Position numbers and translations under genes: made by a program. A stretch of DNA of 64,000 bases from Scleroderma bovista (Eukaryota > Basidiomycota > Agaricomycetes > Boletales > Sclerodermataceae): the NCBI GenBank assembly GCA_037178675.1, contig JAYMGJ010000086.1, positions 124,001 to 188,000 of the forward strand, written 5' to 3'. The notes below the pieces were generated by a model. That model saw nothing but the letters and a program-made list of their open reading frames with translations. It was not told the origin of the DNA and ran no database searches. Shown here piece by piece: positions 35,623-46,829 of this stretch. Position 1 is the stretch's first letter, and every line of letters begins with the position of its first letter.

Positions 35623-36085
35623 CGATGGGTGCCTACCAGAATCGGTTTTTTTTGGACCACTCCTTATTGGGTTGTATCAATTAGACTCATGGACAGGGGC
35701 ATGTGGGGAATACTGCGTTGGTCTGTACTATCACACTGCACACTTAGTATCTGCTATCATGTTATACCTCTAGCAACCACTTCACTTCCTCTGCTCTCCC
35801 ATGTCAATATTAATGATTATTTGTACATTTAGATGATCATAGCGGTATGTAATATTTATATAGGGCGACCACTGCCGGAGCCCAAGGAGATTCGGTATTC
35901 TTTGATCACGGCACCCAAAAAAGGAAAGTAGTTGAGCTACTACACACCTAGTGCAGCGTGTGACGATGCCGTTTGGTTAAAGCTTCTCTTCTAGCCAAGT
36001 ACACAGTCGGATCGATCCGGTTGTCTCCTCAGGACCGCCTTATCTTCCCAATGGTTCAGGTATTCCTTCTGCTTCACCCCCCATT

Positions 36086-37738
36086 ATGTCTACCACTGAT
36101 TTCGGTGTCGAATATACTCCCTCGACCGTCAACGCAGGTACCCTCTCCTATGCACCCCGCACACTTGTAGAACTGGGCGTCAAGTTCGTCCGTATTCATT
36201 GGGTCGACCTCTGCAACCAGCTAAGCTGTCACATCCTCCCCCTCTCCTACTTCATCAAAGTCCTCAAATCGTCTCGTTCTGGAGTTGCCCTGCCAAAGTC
36301 CGTGTTTACTCTGGTTGGGTCGACACCAGCAGAAGGGTCCTCCGCAGAGGGGGATTATCTCGTTGTTATGGACCTCTCGAGCCTTAGGCTATGTGGATAT
36401 GCACCCGGACATGCTTCTCTGTTTGGGTTTTTCGAGGAGAAGGCGCCTATTGGGGGGCGGCTTGATGTGCCACTGTGTCCTAGGACAAACCTGAAGAGGA
36501 TCCTGAAGTACATACATACACGTAATGCGTAGTGTTGCTGACGAAGCCCTGATGACATGACAGATATGCAGAAGAGGTGCTCAACATACAATTCCTCGTC
36601 GGCTTCGAGACAGAGTTCACACTCCTCAAGTCGACCAACCCCCTTGAGATCGCGAACAACTGGGGGAGTTGCAGTACTGCAGCGTTCGGATCGGGCACGA
36701 CAGAGCTCAAAGTACTCGAGGAGATCGCAGGCGCACTTACTACATCCGGCATCGAGCTTCAGAATTTCCATTCTGAAGGGAGCACTGGGCAGGTCAGTTC
36801 TTTGGTCCCATATTTGGATTCTGCCCCCTTGTTGATTGTCTCTTCTTTTTCCTCTACAGTATGAGCTGGTCACAGGCCCCCTTTCCCCCCTCGAGGCAGC
36901 CGATGCACTGGTGCACACACGCGAGACGGTCTACAATATTGCGGCCAAACACGGCTTCCGTGCGACCCTCGCACCCACACTGCACGATGGTGGCTGTAAG
37001 TCCCAGAGACCACCATAGTTCCTGACGCACGCATACTCATGCCCATCCAGGCAGCAACGGTGCACAAGCCCACATCTCTGTGCACTCCACCACCGGCCGA
37101 TCCCCGCCTTCCAACACCCACCCATCCCTCCTTACAACACTCGAATATCACTTTCTCGCGGGACTCATGGCTCACCTCTCCGCCGTCAATGTATTCATGC
37201 TTCCCATCCCTCGATGCTACCAAATGCCAGTCGATGACACGTTCTTCTCTCTGGGATCATGGGTCTCTTGGGGGCTTGATCATCGCGGGGTACCCGTGCG
37301 GATCCAACACCCCAGTTCACCAAAGGCGCGCCACTTTGAGGTCAGGGTGGTTGATGGGACTGCTAGTCCGTATCTTGTGCTGACGGGCTTGCTGAGCGCC
37401 GGTATTATCGGGATCAGGGATAAACTTACATTAAAGGAGGAGTGTTGTGGGGCTCAGGGAACGGCTCAGATGAGCGAGCGTGAGAGGGTTGAGAAGGGGA
37501 TTACGAGGCAGCGTCCGTTGGATTTGGAGAGCGCAAGGAAGTGCTTGGTAGAGGATCGCAAGATTGGGGAGCTTATTGGAGACGATGTGGTAAAGACATT
37601 TGTTGCTGTGAACAAGGTAAGCCACTGGTTGGTGTCTGTTCCCAGAGTCTGATTATTTTGTAGGTACTGGAAAATGTCTTGCAGCCGGAGGGTGAGGACG
37701 AAGCTGTGACCCTTGGGCGGCTTGTAGAAACATACTGA
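36086..37738 (+). CDS. Glutamine synthetase-like enzyme (fluG-type catalytic domain)
   Basis: The start at 36086 gives MSTTDFGVEYTPSTVNAGTL and then FVRIHWVDLCNQ, the start of the N-terminal GS fold. Catalytic-domain motifs follow in order: LVGFETEFTLLKS (metal-binding Glu), FHSEGSTGQ, an intron, YELVTGPLSPLEAADALVHT, an intron, AHISVHS (His-x-Ser), WGLDHRGVPVRI, and FEVRVVDGTASPYLVLTGLL. A Lys/Glu-rich part closes the protein at 37738 after a last intron near 37616. The residues that bind metal, glutamate and ammonia look intact. It lacks the amidohydrolase half of full fluG proteins, so it resembles stand-alone GS-like proteins. The substrate cannot be told from sequence; gamma-glutamylation of an amine is possible. 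Five or six exons. Confidence 0.87.
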
Positions 37739-38150
37739 TCTCCGTTCGTTCTCATTACTACTGTCACATACCTGGCCATCACACCTTGCTATTCACCATC
37801 AACAGACATGAAAATTAAGAACACCTGGGTTACACCACAATATAAATTTGAGTAGACCAGAGTAGATCAGGAGGCCAACTTGTAAAGTACTGCTAAATGT
37901 CTGAACAAAAATTTTGTGGGATCCAAGATGCAAGCATGCAGCAGTGAAGCATGAAAATTATGTTGCTTTATCTGTGATTACACTGACAACTGCAAGTGAG
38001 ACACTGTTGACATTAGTTATGTTGAAGAATTGAGAGAAAGGCTTCTGTCTACTTGCCAATTGATGAGCATGAGATGGGTGTCAGTCCAGACAAAACATTG
38101 ATCATACTACAGCAAGATTATGTTGACCAGTTGACCATGGAGGTGAAAAC
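37739..38150. mobile_element. CpG-free relic, probably an old transposon
   Basis: From 37749 to 38150 there is not one CpG, while flanking DNA has many. No intact open frame of note. CpG loss of this kind follows cytosine methylation and deamination in silenced repeats. No terminal repeats identified, so the class is unknown. Confidence 0.4.
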
Positions 38151-38745
38151 CGTAAACCAAAAACGAAGGAGAACGTAGCAACTTAACGATTTGCACATAG
38201 CTAGAATATAGGATGGCAATAGCTGTCGTGCGGAATTCTTCCGGATCCCGGTCAGTAATATGGACAGGACCTGCAGGTACTCAAGTATATATTGACGAAA
38301 AATAACGGTAAAATAATCATCAAACACCACGAAGCCCACATTGCTGGTACGTCGACCAACATAGCAGTCCTCGTCCCCGCAAGATAGGTAGCTGGTGTTG
38401 ATCTCGGGGATGACAGAGTAGATTGCAGTGAGAAGCTACAACAAAAGCGAGTAAAAGTGTAAACGCTGCATATGTGTACACACCTCGTCAGTCAGCATAG
38501 AGCGTGTGTAGGAGGCATGTGAGCCCTGCCACCCCCCAGACCGAACATCACCAGGAAATTTCAAGGTACCAAATTCCGTTTCCCCATCGAACTTCCCGGA
38601 GTGGGGTCAATCCATTAGTCGATTAGTAGCTATGATCACATACCAGCTGTGGGTCCCCTTGAGCAATGGGATGGTCACGGCAATCGACTTCAAGATGTGG
38701 GTGATAAACCTTGGTAAACCAATCACACCTCAAAACCCGAAGCAG
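38151..38745 (-). other. Possible small multi-exon gene or remnant, unknown family
   Basis: On the minus strand three frames can be joined by plausible introns: WFTKVYHPHLEVDCRDHPIA with QGDPQ (about 38730-38650), FGTLKFPGDVRSGGWQGSHA followed by SYTRSMLTDE (about 38575-38485), and, past a GTGTGT donor, LLTAIYSVIPEINTSYLSCG with SNVGFVVFDDYF (about 38440-38300). The pieces look protein-like, but no start and no clean 3' end are visible, so this may be a decaying gene. Confidence 0.35.
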
Positions 38746-39992
38746 ATTCACTTACGTTGCACATCAATGGAGGCCCTCATCAACTAGCAGAAATCTCACC
38801 CAAGGACTGGTCAGAATATCCCATATCCCAGTATGGGTCAGCTTACTGCAAGTCAGGAATCAAGTTCTTTTCGATCTACCCGTGCAACTACTCGAAGAGC
38901 AGCACCTTTGGACGGAATATGGCCCGGGAATTCACATACTACAAATTGGTGGCGCAAAGGCTGTAGTACCGCGCACAACCCTAAAATATCTCTAGTTAGT
39001 GAGCGTAAGATAAACCCACAGAATAGGAGATCCCCCTCCGGGTGAACGGAAAGCCGTTGTGTCATTGCCTTGAGTGGCACCAACGAATGCCCATATCGAC
39101 GAATGAATCCCTATTGCCGCAGCTATCGTACTAGTGGTGCAAACCTTAATGAGTGCTATTTTTCTCCCGATGTCTTGGCATACTTTAGCCTATCGTGGTT
39201 GAACCGATTAATGGAAGCTGCCGCTAAGGCACATCTCTGCCTCGATAGCATGTTATTCTTTACATGGTAACGCTCACATCAAAGAGCCCATCTGGAATGG
39301 AAAGAGGACCCGCACGGAACTTCCGTGTGAACTTTCAGGGGACATGAGAGAGCGTTTCGGGACTTGCGAATAGGGTAACAGTGGGACGGGATCTTGGAGT
39401 GTTCTTGGACGTGTAAAGGCAGCTGAGGGTGAGGCACCGTCGCACTTTCCGAGAAAAGCTCGAAATATGGATCCCGGGATCCGTGACAGGGTCCACCTCT
39501 ACCAAAGCCATGGATTTCAGGGTATACGCCAACAAATCCGACAAGCTGGTGACTCCGTCTTGCTCCATCTTGCGAATGACAGTCTTCTTCTTGTCGGAAG
39601 AAGATTGACATCTAGTTGTACACCGATATGTCAATGCATCTGATGATCACAGGGTTGTCACTCTTACCAGGCTGATTGCATTTTTGGAGAAACGGAAGAC
39701 CATACGCCATCATGCTGCAGACACGTTCTTGAGGGTCGACAACTTGACAACGAACTTTACCCTTTTGACAGAACGGCGTGGTTTCGACCACGCGGAAATG
39801 CTAACTGGGGTCGCGGCGCCTGGCCATTTTCCTAGTGAGTCTGCATACCGTCGCTCACCGATACCGAAGACTGAGGAAAGGAGTGATGGTGCCCATCCTG
39901 TTCTCTTGAGTCCCGGTCACGTGACACTTTCGGCTGTTGCGCGGTCCGTTGCGGTGTCCACTTGGAACCAGCAAGTGCTCTTCATTCCAAGG
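38746..39992. other. Intergenic region upstream of the borealin-like gene
   Basis: Contains short frames on both strands. One minus-strand segment (about 39480-39610, DKKKTVIRKMEQDGVTSLSD) is protein-like but could not be joined into a gene. The rest shows nothing. Confidence 0.4.
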
Positions 39993-41426
39993 ATGAAGGT
40001 TCGCGATACGAGGCGTCGATATTCGCCAGAAGAAAAGCAGCAGCTCGTGCAAAATCTGGACATCGAAGGTACATCGCTTCCGAGCCATAAGAATGGTTCA
40101 CCACTGATGCGTGTGCACGCACCCTATCTCAGTTGAACATCGCGTTCGCCAGTTGGAAGAATGGTTGGCAGCTGCCCTCAAGAACTTCAAGCTTCACCAA
40201 GAGGGTTTGATTTCTCGCATCCCCAAGCTTGTGCGCAGCGTCAAAATGGGAGACTTTGCGGATAAGTACAATGGCGACATTCAGGCATGTTTACGCGGTC
40301 TTCAGAGGGAACGGATGGGTGAAGTAGAAGCGATCGAAATAGATCGGGAGACGCGAAAGCGGAAGTGGGCCGCTGCACTGGAGGAAACAGAGGCTTCGGG
40401 TTCGGGAACCGCAAATCATGACAGTGAAGCATCGCGTGCTCTTAAAAACGGTGTGTGGTATCTGGATCGCGTCTACTTGCTCATAGAGAGGAAACTCTTC
40501 CAGCACGCTTGGCAGTTGCCACTCCAAAGAAGAAGGGAGGTCCCCCGAACCCTTTCTCAATTAACACGCCCGGAACGGTGCGTGCAACACTCCTGATATC
40601 TTCATGCACCTTACCCATCTAACTCGTACCAATTGTACAGCTACGAAGTACAACGCGAAAACAGCCATCACCTAGCCCACATAAATTGGGCAAGCCCCCG
40701 CCGTTCATGCCCGTCCGTGGGCCATCCCCTTCCAAACTTCCCAATGGTCACTCAAGTAACCAACTGCAGCGCCAACGAGTGCCTTCGAGGTCAACTTTTA
40801 ACCCTGTTTTACCTCCGCATGCGCCCACCTACCCTGCTGTAAGAGCACCACGACGCGATGAGAGCATGCTCAGTGTTAATGGATCGCCGCTTGCTAACCC
40901 ATATACTCTGGGCCTTGGATGGTTTACTGGTGGTGACGAGGAAGATCATGGAACTGGTACGTCAAGTGAAGGAATACCTAAGGGGAAAGATAGAGAGAAG
41001 GTGAACGGGATACCGAAGACGCTTAAACGCGTCAATAGCATCGTTATACGGCGTGACCCATCTGTGACACTTGCCAACTCGCGTCGAGGAAGCCTGCAAT
41101 CACATTCACGCACAAATTCCCAGAGCACTGCTCCTACTCACTCACGAAATAACTCACGCACCCAACTGCATCCAGAGTCCACTATGGTCACTACGCCCAA
41201 AACGAACCCCGTGCCACTTCCTCTAGTAGCTGTGCCTTCAAGTTCAGCTTCCGCTCTGGTGTCACTGCCGATCAAGGACGGACATCTCCTTGAATTCGAC
41301 CCACTTACTACTTCGCCAAGTGCCCTAGATGCCCTAGTTGGCATTACGGACAGTGCAAAGAAACATGCACGAGAAGAGATGGGGCGCCTCGTTAAAGAAG
41401 CAGTACGCAAATGGGTCATCGAATAG
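39993..41426 (+). CDS. Borealin-like chromosomal passenger complex subunit
   Basis: The start at 39993 gives MKVRDTRRRYSPEEKQQLVQ. A 64-nt intron (40069-40132) joins it to VEHRVRQLEEWLAAALKNFK, then LISRIPKLVRSVKMGDFADK and CLRGLQRERMGEVE. This is the borealin/Nbl1 N-terminal helix pair, which forms the three-helix bundle with survivin (Bir1) and INCENP (Sli15) that places Aurora kinase on centromeres. Two further introns (40451-40503 and 40578-40640) both keep frame. The remaining part is Ser/Pro-rich with Lys clusters (ATPKKKGGPPNPFSINTPGT), probably disordered and phosphorylated, ending in an amphipathic helix (DSAKKHAREEMGRLVKEAVR) at 41426. About 420 residues, longer than the minimal yeast Nbl1. 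Confidence 0.85.
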
Positions 41427-41674
41427 GGCACAGAGATATCGGCTTCTTGTCTGCGTCGGGCCATTCTGCAGTTGGGTTTTACAGATTGTTATCTATATTT
41501 ATTGTCGCTTTGCATATCGCTTCCATGATGATGCGCAATGTACCATTCATAGTGCATTCTTTCTCTCGGAATAGTCGTCCGCTTGAATCCATGCAAGAAC
41601 ACCAAGTGGCGCCCACTGATCATTTGCATCCGAAGTCCGAATTTGGTTTTCGGCTCGCGACGTCTACCACGACG

Positions 41675-42358
41675 ATGTCAGGACTAACAATCATTGTCGC
41701 TGCAACAAGGAGGAATGGCATCGGTCAGAATGGCACGATGCCATGGCACATCCCAAAAGACTTGGCATTCTTCAGTCGTGTCACGACGCATGCACCGAAA
41801 GAAACGATCAATGCCTTGATCATGGGCAGAGGTACTTGGGAAAGCATTCCGCCCAAGCATCGGCCCCTCAGGTCTCGGTTGAATGCCATACTTAGTCGCA
41901 ACAAAGAATACCCACTGTATGCTCAAGTGGTTTGCTTCTACTTCCAGGACACCGGTTGACTCACGAGCAGGCCTCCAAATGATGGATCGGTTCCTGCGGA
42001 AACCTTGCTGTTTCCTGACTTGCAGATGGCTGTAGATCAGCTCAAGGCCCGACAGGACGTACATCGTCTTTTTATCATTGGCGGAGCCTCCGTCTATGGG
42101 GCGACCCTGAGTCCATCCTCCCCACTCCCTCTGCAGGCAGACCGCGTCCTTCTGACTCGCATTCATGAACCCGATTTCCCTGATTGTGATGTTTTCCTGC
42201 CCGACTTCTTGAATGAACGTAACGGTGGATCTGCGTGGAAGAGGGCGTCCCATGACGAGCTGGTGACGTGGGCAGATCTGCCTGGATTTGATATTCCAGG
42301 GGGGATTCAAGAGGTTAATGGGGTCAAGTTCGAGTTTCAGATGTGGGTCAAGTCGTAA
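41675..42358 (+). CDS. Dihydrofolate reductase
   Basis: Reduces dihydrofolate to tetrahydrofolate with NADPH, feeding thymidylate and purine synthesis. The start at 41675 gives MSGLTIIVAATRRNGIGQNG, then TMPWHIPKDLAFF (active-site PWxxPxDLxxF, with Pro-Lys-Asp-Leu), then LIMGRGTWESIPPKHRPL (NADPH-binding) and RLNAILSRNKEYP. A 54-nt intron (41917-41970) gives the in-frame junction YPL-PPNDGS. Exon two has LFIIGGASVYG (GG-x-x-Y NADPH motif), VLLTRIHEP and a C-terminal VKFEFQMWVKS. The acidic catalytic residue, usually Glu or Asp in PWHxPxD, is present as Asp in KDL. Upstream Met codons in frame (41591) would add about 28 residues; the later start fits family length (about 209). Confidence 0.95.
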
Positions 42359-42840
42359 ATGTGTCGGGCGATCACTATCAGGTATGATGAAGTGTTGTAC
42401 CATCACGATGGAATAGTTCGAACTTCGCAGCATAATCATTGTCCCACGAAGGGACACGCCTTTGTGGAGGACCTACGCGTTAAGCGACAGAATCCGCCAT
42501 CATCGCTAAGTGTATCCGATATCCTTCCATGAGTTCGGGTCCCTATCTCTCGGGCGTGATGTCATTATTATTGAAGCGACGTCGGAGTGGAAGTACATAT
42601 GTGTAAACGCACTCCGAGTCTCCTCCAATGTTGCTTTCCTACACCACCTGGACGAGGATACCATACACCCGTGAAATCATCACTTTGTCTTATGATTCGT
42701 GACTGGGTGCCAGATGTTATTGCGACCGTCGGGCACGATAGCCTAGACACTTGAATATGTCACCGGTATGAGGGCCTGAAACACTGACCGTTGCCCAATC
42801 GCTGTTGACTCTTTCAAAGTCATACATATAAGGTCAGTCC
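42359..42840. other. Convergent intergenic region
   Basis: Lies between the DHFR stop and the 3' end of the broken cupin gene on the other strand. No gene seen. Confidence 0.6.
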
Positions 42841-43375
42841 ATCGTCTCCGTAGATGGGGTCCCTTTTTTAAACCACTCCACGCCCTTAATCTTCTCGATC
42901 CTGTCCTTCCATAACACATATCCCAGTTAGTGCACTGGATAGCTCCCTACCATGAGAAAATCGCCCTCAAGGTCCTGCAGCAACCTGTGTGCGACGCCTG
43001 CTGGGATGGTGATGACGTCTCCTTTTTCAACGATGGTCTCAACTCTGTGTTCTCCTCGCCTCCAACGCACAGCTTAGCGCGCCCTGACACAATCCAAGGG
43101 ACTTCGTGTTTTGTACTGTGGAAGTGAGACACGCCGTACATGGTGTATCGCCATTGTGGGACAACTACCCTCGTTGAACGGAGGCGCGATTCGATGGTGC
43201 CCGTGGTGGGAGGCAGGGAGAAGCAACTGTGTCGGCCGGAAGCGATTGAACTTGGGTATTCGGTGCCGAGATACGGGTAGTGACGATTAGCTATGGTGTG
43301 AGCGACAGGGGCGACATTGCATAGTGTAGCACCAAATGACGTCATAATAGCCGCCTTGATCCATGATCCAATCAT
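42841..43375 (-). pseudogene. YjlB-like cupin, broken by several frameshifts
   Basis: Minus-strand pieces of one cupin can be read in order but in different frames: VVPQWRYTMYGVSHFHSTKH and VSGRAKLCVGGEENTE; then, one frame off, VETIVEKGDVITIPAGVAHR and LLQDLEGDFLMVGSYP; then WDMCYGR in another frame; then IEKIKGVEWFKK; then DPIYGDDG. The HFHST and GDVxxxPAGVxHR motifs are cupin metal-binding segments. At least three or four shifts occur within about 250 bp, too close for introns of normal size. Either the gene is decayed or the assembly has indel errors here; neighbouring genes read cleanly, which favours decay. Confidence 0.75.
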
Positions 43376-43605
43376 ATTTTTTCGAGACTCAACACCAAAT
43401 GGCCAGATGCTCGTTTCACCGTCGCTGCCGTTTGCGATAAGGAATGAGCTGAGGGAATGTCGTTAGCACGACGTAAATTCGACGGAGACAGCGCCATCCG
43501 AAATGTCCCGAGGGATTGCTCAGCAACGCATCGCATGATTTTGTGCAAGTATTAAAGCCAACTTCCGGTGGGACTCTGCACCCTTCCGTCCTTTGCTTTT
43601 CCGCA

Positions 43606-46287
43606 ATGAACGCTGCTTCATGTTCCATCCAGCTTCGGTCTCTTGCGCGGCAGCGGGTATGGCACAATCGTGTCGTACGACAATTCACCACGTCGGCGTC
43701 AAACAGCAAGCAGCAGCTTGTCATCCTTGGCTCTGGATGGGGAGGGTATCCACTCCTCAGAGGTGTTGACAAGAAACGCTGGGGTGCGCATAAGTCAAAA
43801 TGTCTGATCTATCTTGTCCTCATGCAGGGTACCACCACCAGATGTCACCGTTATCTCACCAACCAACACGTTCAATTTCACACCCCTACTTGCAGGCTGT
43901 GCAGTTGGCACTTTGGAGTTTCGGTGTGCTGTCGAGTCGGTATGGTTGTTGTGTTTACATTCCATTGTGCTTGCACTGACAGTGTGTTGCAGGTGCGAAA
44001 GTACACCCCTCAAGTCGTACGTTGGGCCTAGATGGATTTAGTCCTTACCTCACCATTCCCTTCCCATCTAGACTGCCTATCAAGCATGGTGTGACGCCGT
44101 CGGTGAGCCTATGGAGGTGCATGTTTGTCCCCTGACCCACTGACGTTTTTGCTTTCGAAGACTTCAAGAAAAAGACTTTGACATGCGTATGCCCCGTTAG
44201 TGAAGAATCTTGTATCATTTATAACGGTTTTTCGTCTCTTACTAGATGCCCGCCACACCACCCTTGTCATTCGAAAAATCCTCTGCACCCCTGGTGGAAA
44301 AGACGACCACACAAACCAAGTTTCCAGGCACGGGGACGCCCTTTACCTTGAAGTATGACAAGCTTGTCATAGCAGTTGGCGCCTATTCGCAAAGTATGTT
44401 ATCCCTACAATGCGTACCTGGGAGGGTGAACTCATGGCTTGTCAGCGTTCAACGTCCCTGGAGTCAAGGAGCATGCGCATTTCCTGAAGGACGTACGCGA
44501 TGCTCGATCAATTAGAACGCGTATTCTTGAATGTGTGTATCCACAATTCGTAAGCTGCAGGTACGCGCTGATATGAGTTCCTGTGCACAGGCTTCGAGCA
44601 GGCAAACCAGCCCGTCCGCTCAGACGTCCAACGACGTAACTTACTCCACTTCTGTATAGTAGGCGAGCATTGTCATCTGGATACTCACGATGGTTTGTGT
44701 TCTGATCTCTACTGCGTGCGTTTTGTACAGGCGGGGGCCCGACTGGCGTCGAGTTCGCGGCCGAACTGCATGACCTTCTACACACCGAGATAGAGCAACA
44801 CTATCCCACCCTAGCACGTATGGCCAAGATCACGCTGTATGATGTCGCGCCCCACATACTCGGCTCCTTCGATAAGTCACTTGCCAAGTGAGTCTTTATA
44901 TTTACCGATTCCCATTGTCGAGCTGATCCTTCATAGTTATGCAGAAGAAAAGTTTGGGAGAGACGGGATTGACATTAAGACGATGCATCATGTAGAACGG
45001 GTTGAAGAAGTGAGTATTGACCAGGAAAAACGTGGGCCCGAATTGACGCAATTTAGGATAAGCTCTTCGTCAAAGAACAAGGAGAAGGTACGTCGCCTAT
45101 TGCGGACATATTCAAGGCTTACAAGAGTGTTGTGTTGGACGCAGTTCCCTTTGGTCTGCTAGTCTGGAGCACGGGTCTAGCTCCGAATCCACTTATCCAG
45201 TCCATCCAATCTGTTCAGAAGCACGAAAAGACACAGAGGTCAGTCTTGTACTCTTTTCGTGGAGCGTTTACTGAATATCACCAATCGGTTATTCTAGCCT
45301 TTTGACGAATGAGCATTTGAACGTGATCATGGAAGATGGAAAGGTGGATCCAAATGTTTGGGCCATCGGGGACGCAGCGATTATCAAAACAGCAGTATTA
45401 CCTGCGACTGCCCAAGGTGGGGCCTTTTCTTTTACCATATCTTTCCCCCTCCGCCTTTCTGCGTGAGTTCCAGGCCTGCGAACCAAGGGAGACGAGTTCA
45501 CCTTATATGTCACCTTCCCCTCTTGTCCTGTTTTGCGTTATCTGATCTGTCTGCAGTTGCCAACCAAAAGGCAAGATACCTCTCCAAGAAACTGAACAGA
45601 ATTGTTCGTGATAAGGAGCACACTGAGCCGTTCGAATTTTTCAATCAAGGGAGTTTGGCATATATCGGAGATTGGTGCGTTTCATTCTCTACCCGTGTCC
45701 TACTCCTGTGTTCGGTTCGATCCGTTGGAGCCGAAGTTAGAGAAGCCAAAATCTGTCTTTGGTATACTGGGACTGCTTGCTCACGACAACCATTTATTCA
45801 TAGGAAAGCCATCTATGATCGGTCGAGCGCTGAGACAGGCATCAAAGCACGAGAGACGGGCAGGGTGGCATGGCTCCTGTGGCGGTCCGCATACTTCACA
45901 ATGACACTGAGCTTGAGAAACAAGTGAGTTCGCTGGCACCTTACGTCTTTGTCTATATTGTCCCATCACATCTCATATTCTCCTGATCCTTTTCTATGCT
46001 ACGGTGACTAACCCCATCTCTTTTAGGATCCTGGTGCCGACGTATTGGTGGGTTCTCGCTTCGCGTCTCCTATGGCGTGTTCTGACTGGAAGCATTGTCC
46101 GTAAACGGTTGAATTCTCAAACATGCTTGTGTTCTTGTGCTTATGCACTTGGCTTCCTTTGCCCTTCCTCTCCTGTTCCACAGGTTCCTAAATTGTGCGT
46201 CACTTTCGCCAAATTCCCGACCTATCATGCTTCACCGTACTGACGGATTGAACAGGGATCTTTGGTCGTGATCTCACTCGGTTTTGA
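43606..46287 (+). CDS. Mitochondrial alternative (type II) NADH dehydrogenase
   Basis: Passes electrons from NADH to ubiquinone without pumping protons. The start at 43606 opens an Arg-rich presequence (MNAASCSIQLRSLARQRVWH) ending RQFTTSAS. Then LVILGSGWGGYPLLRGVDKK is the FAD-binding beta-alpha-beta. A short intron joins RW to DVTVISPTNTFNFTPLLAGC. Later exons have KYDKLVIAVGAYSQTFNVPG, GGGPTGVEFAAELHDLL (second Rossmann, NADH), AKITLYDVAPHILGSFDKSL, WSTGLAPNPLIQ, NVWAIGDAA, LNRIVRDKEH, FNQGSLAYIGD, GRVAWLLWRSAYFTMTLSLR and NKILVPTYW. A last mini-exon, IFGRDLTRF-stop, ends at 46287. More than ten exons. No EF-hand insertion is seen. The membrane-anchoring C-terminal helix with the usual RDLTRF end is present. 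Confidence 0.9.
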
Positions 46288-46829
46288 AATGCGCCACCAT
46301 TCACAGCTGGCTGTGTACTATGGCTGGCAATATTAAAACGAGTGTATTGGCACAATCCGGTGATACAGTGACACATCAAGGACGTATACGATAGTCATTA
46401 TCAGCCAATCGCGCAAGTTGCTGATTTCATGGATTCCACAACGAATGCCCTACTTCAATATGGACATGACTCGAATCTACTTAATTCTTCAAACCACTAG
46501 ATTAACCCCCAAGTTTTCTGACGACTCAATCTACCACGTTCGCACCCAACGTCACTCATGATTTCTCTTACATATATCATGTTCTACATAGGAGTAATCG
46601 ATATTGTAATACAATGTAACTACCTGTTGTCCCGTAATTTGATCCACTGAAAGTGTTGCTATATTACGCGATTACTATTGACAAAAACAGTTGTGGGTTT
46701 TTGCAAGACTTTCAGTATATTTTTCTTCAATGTCAGATGTCTAATCAAAGAGACTTACTCGGTGGAAAAAAAATGAGCGGCGTATTTGTTAGTGTAAGAC
46801 ATCTGTATACGAGCGGGTATAAGAGCTTA
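46288..46829. other. Convergent intergenic region, AT-rich
   Basis: Lies between the NADH dehydrogenase stop and the end of the WH1-CRIB gene. No gene seen; likely two 3' UTRs. Confidence 0.6.

Noticed and set aside
41684..42457. 257-residue minus-strand open frame
   Set aside because: It lies exactly antisense to DHFR, which is unmistakable on the plus strand.
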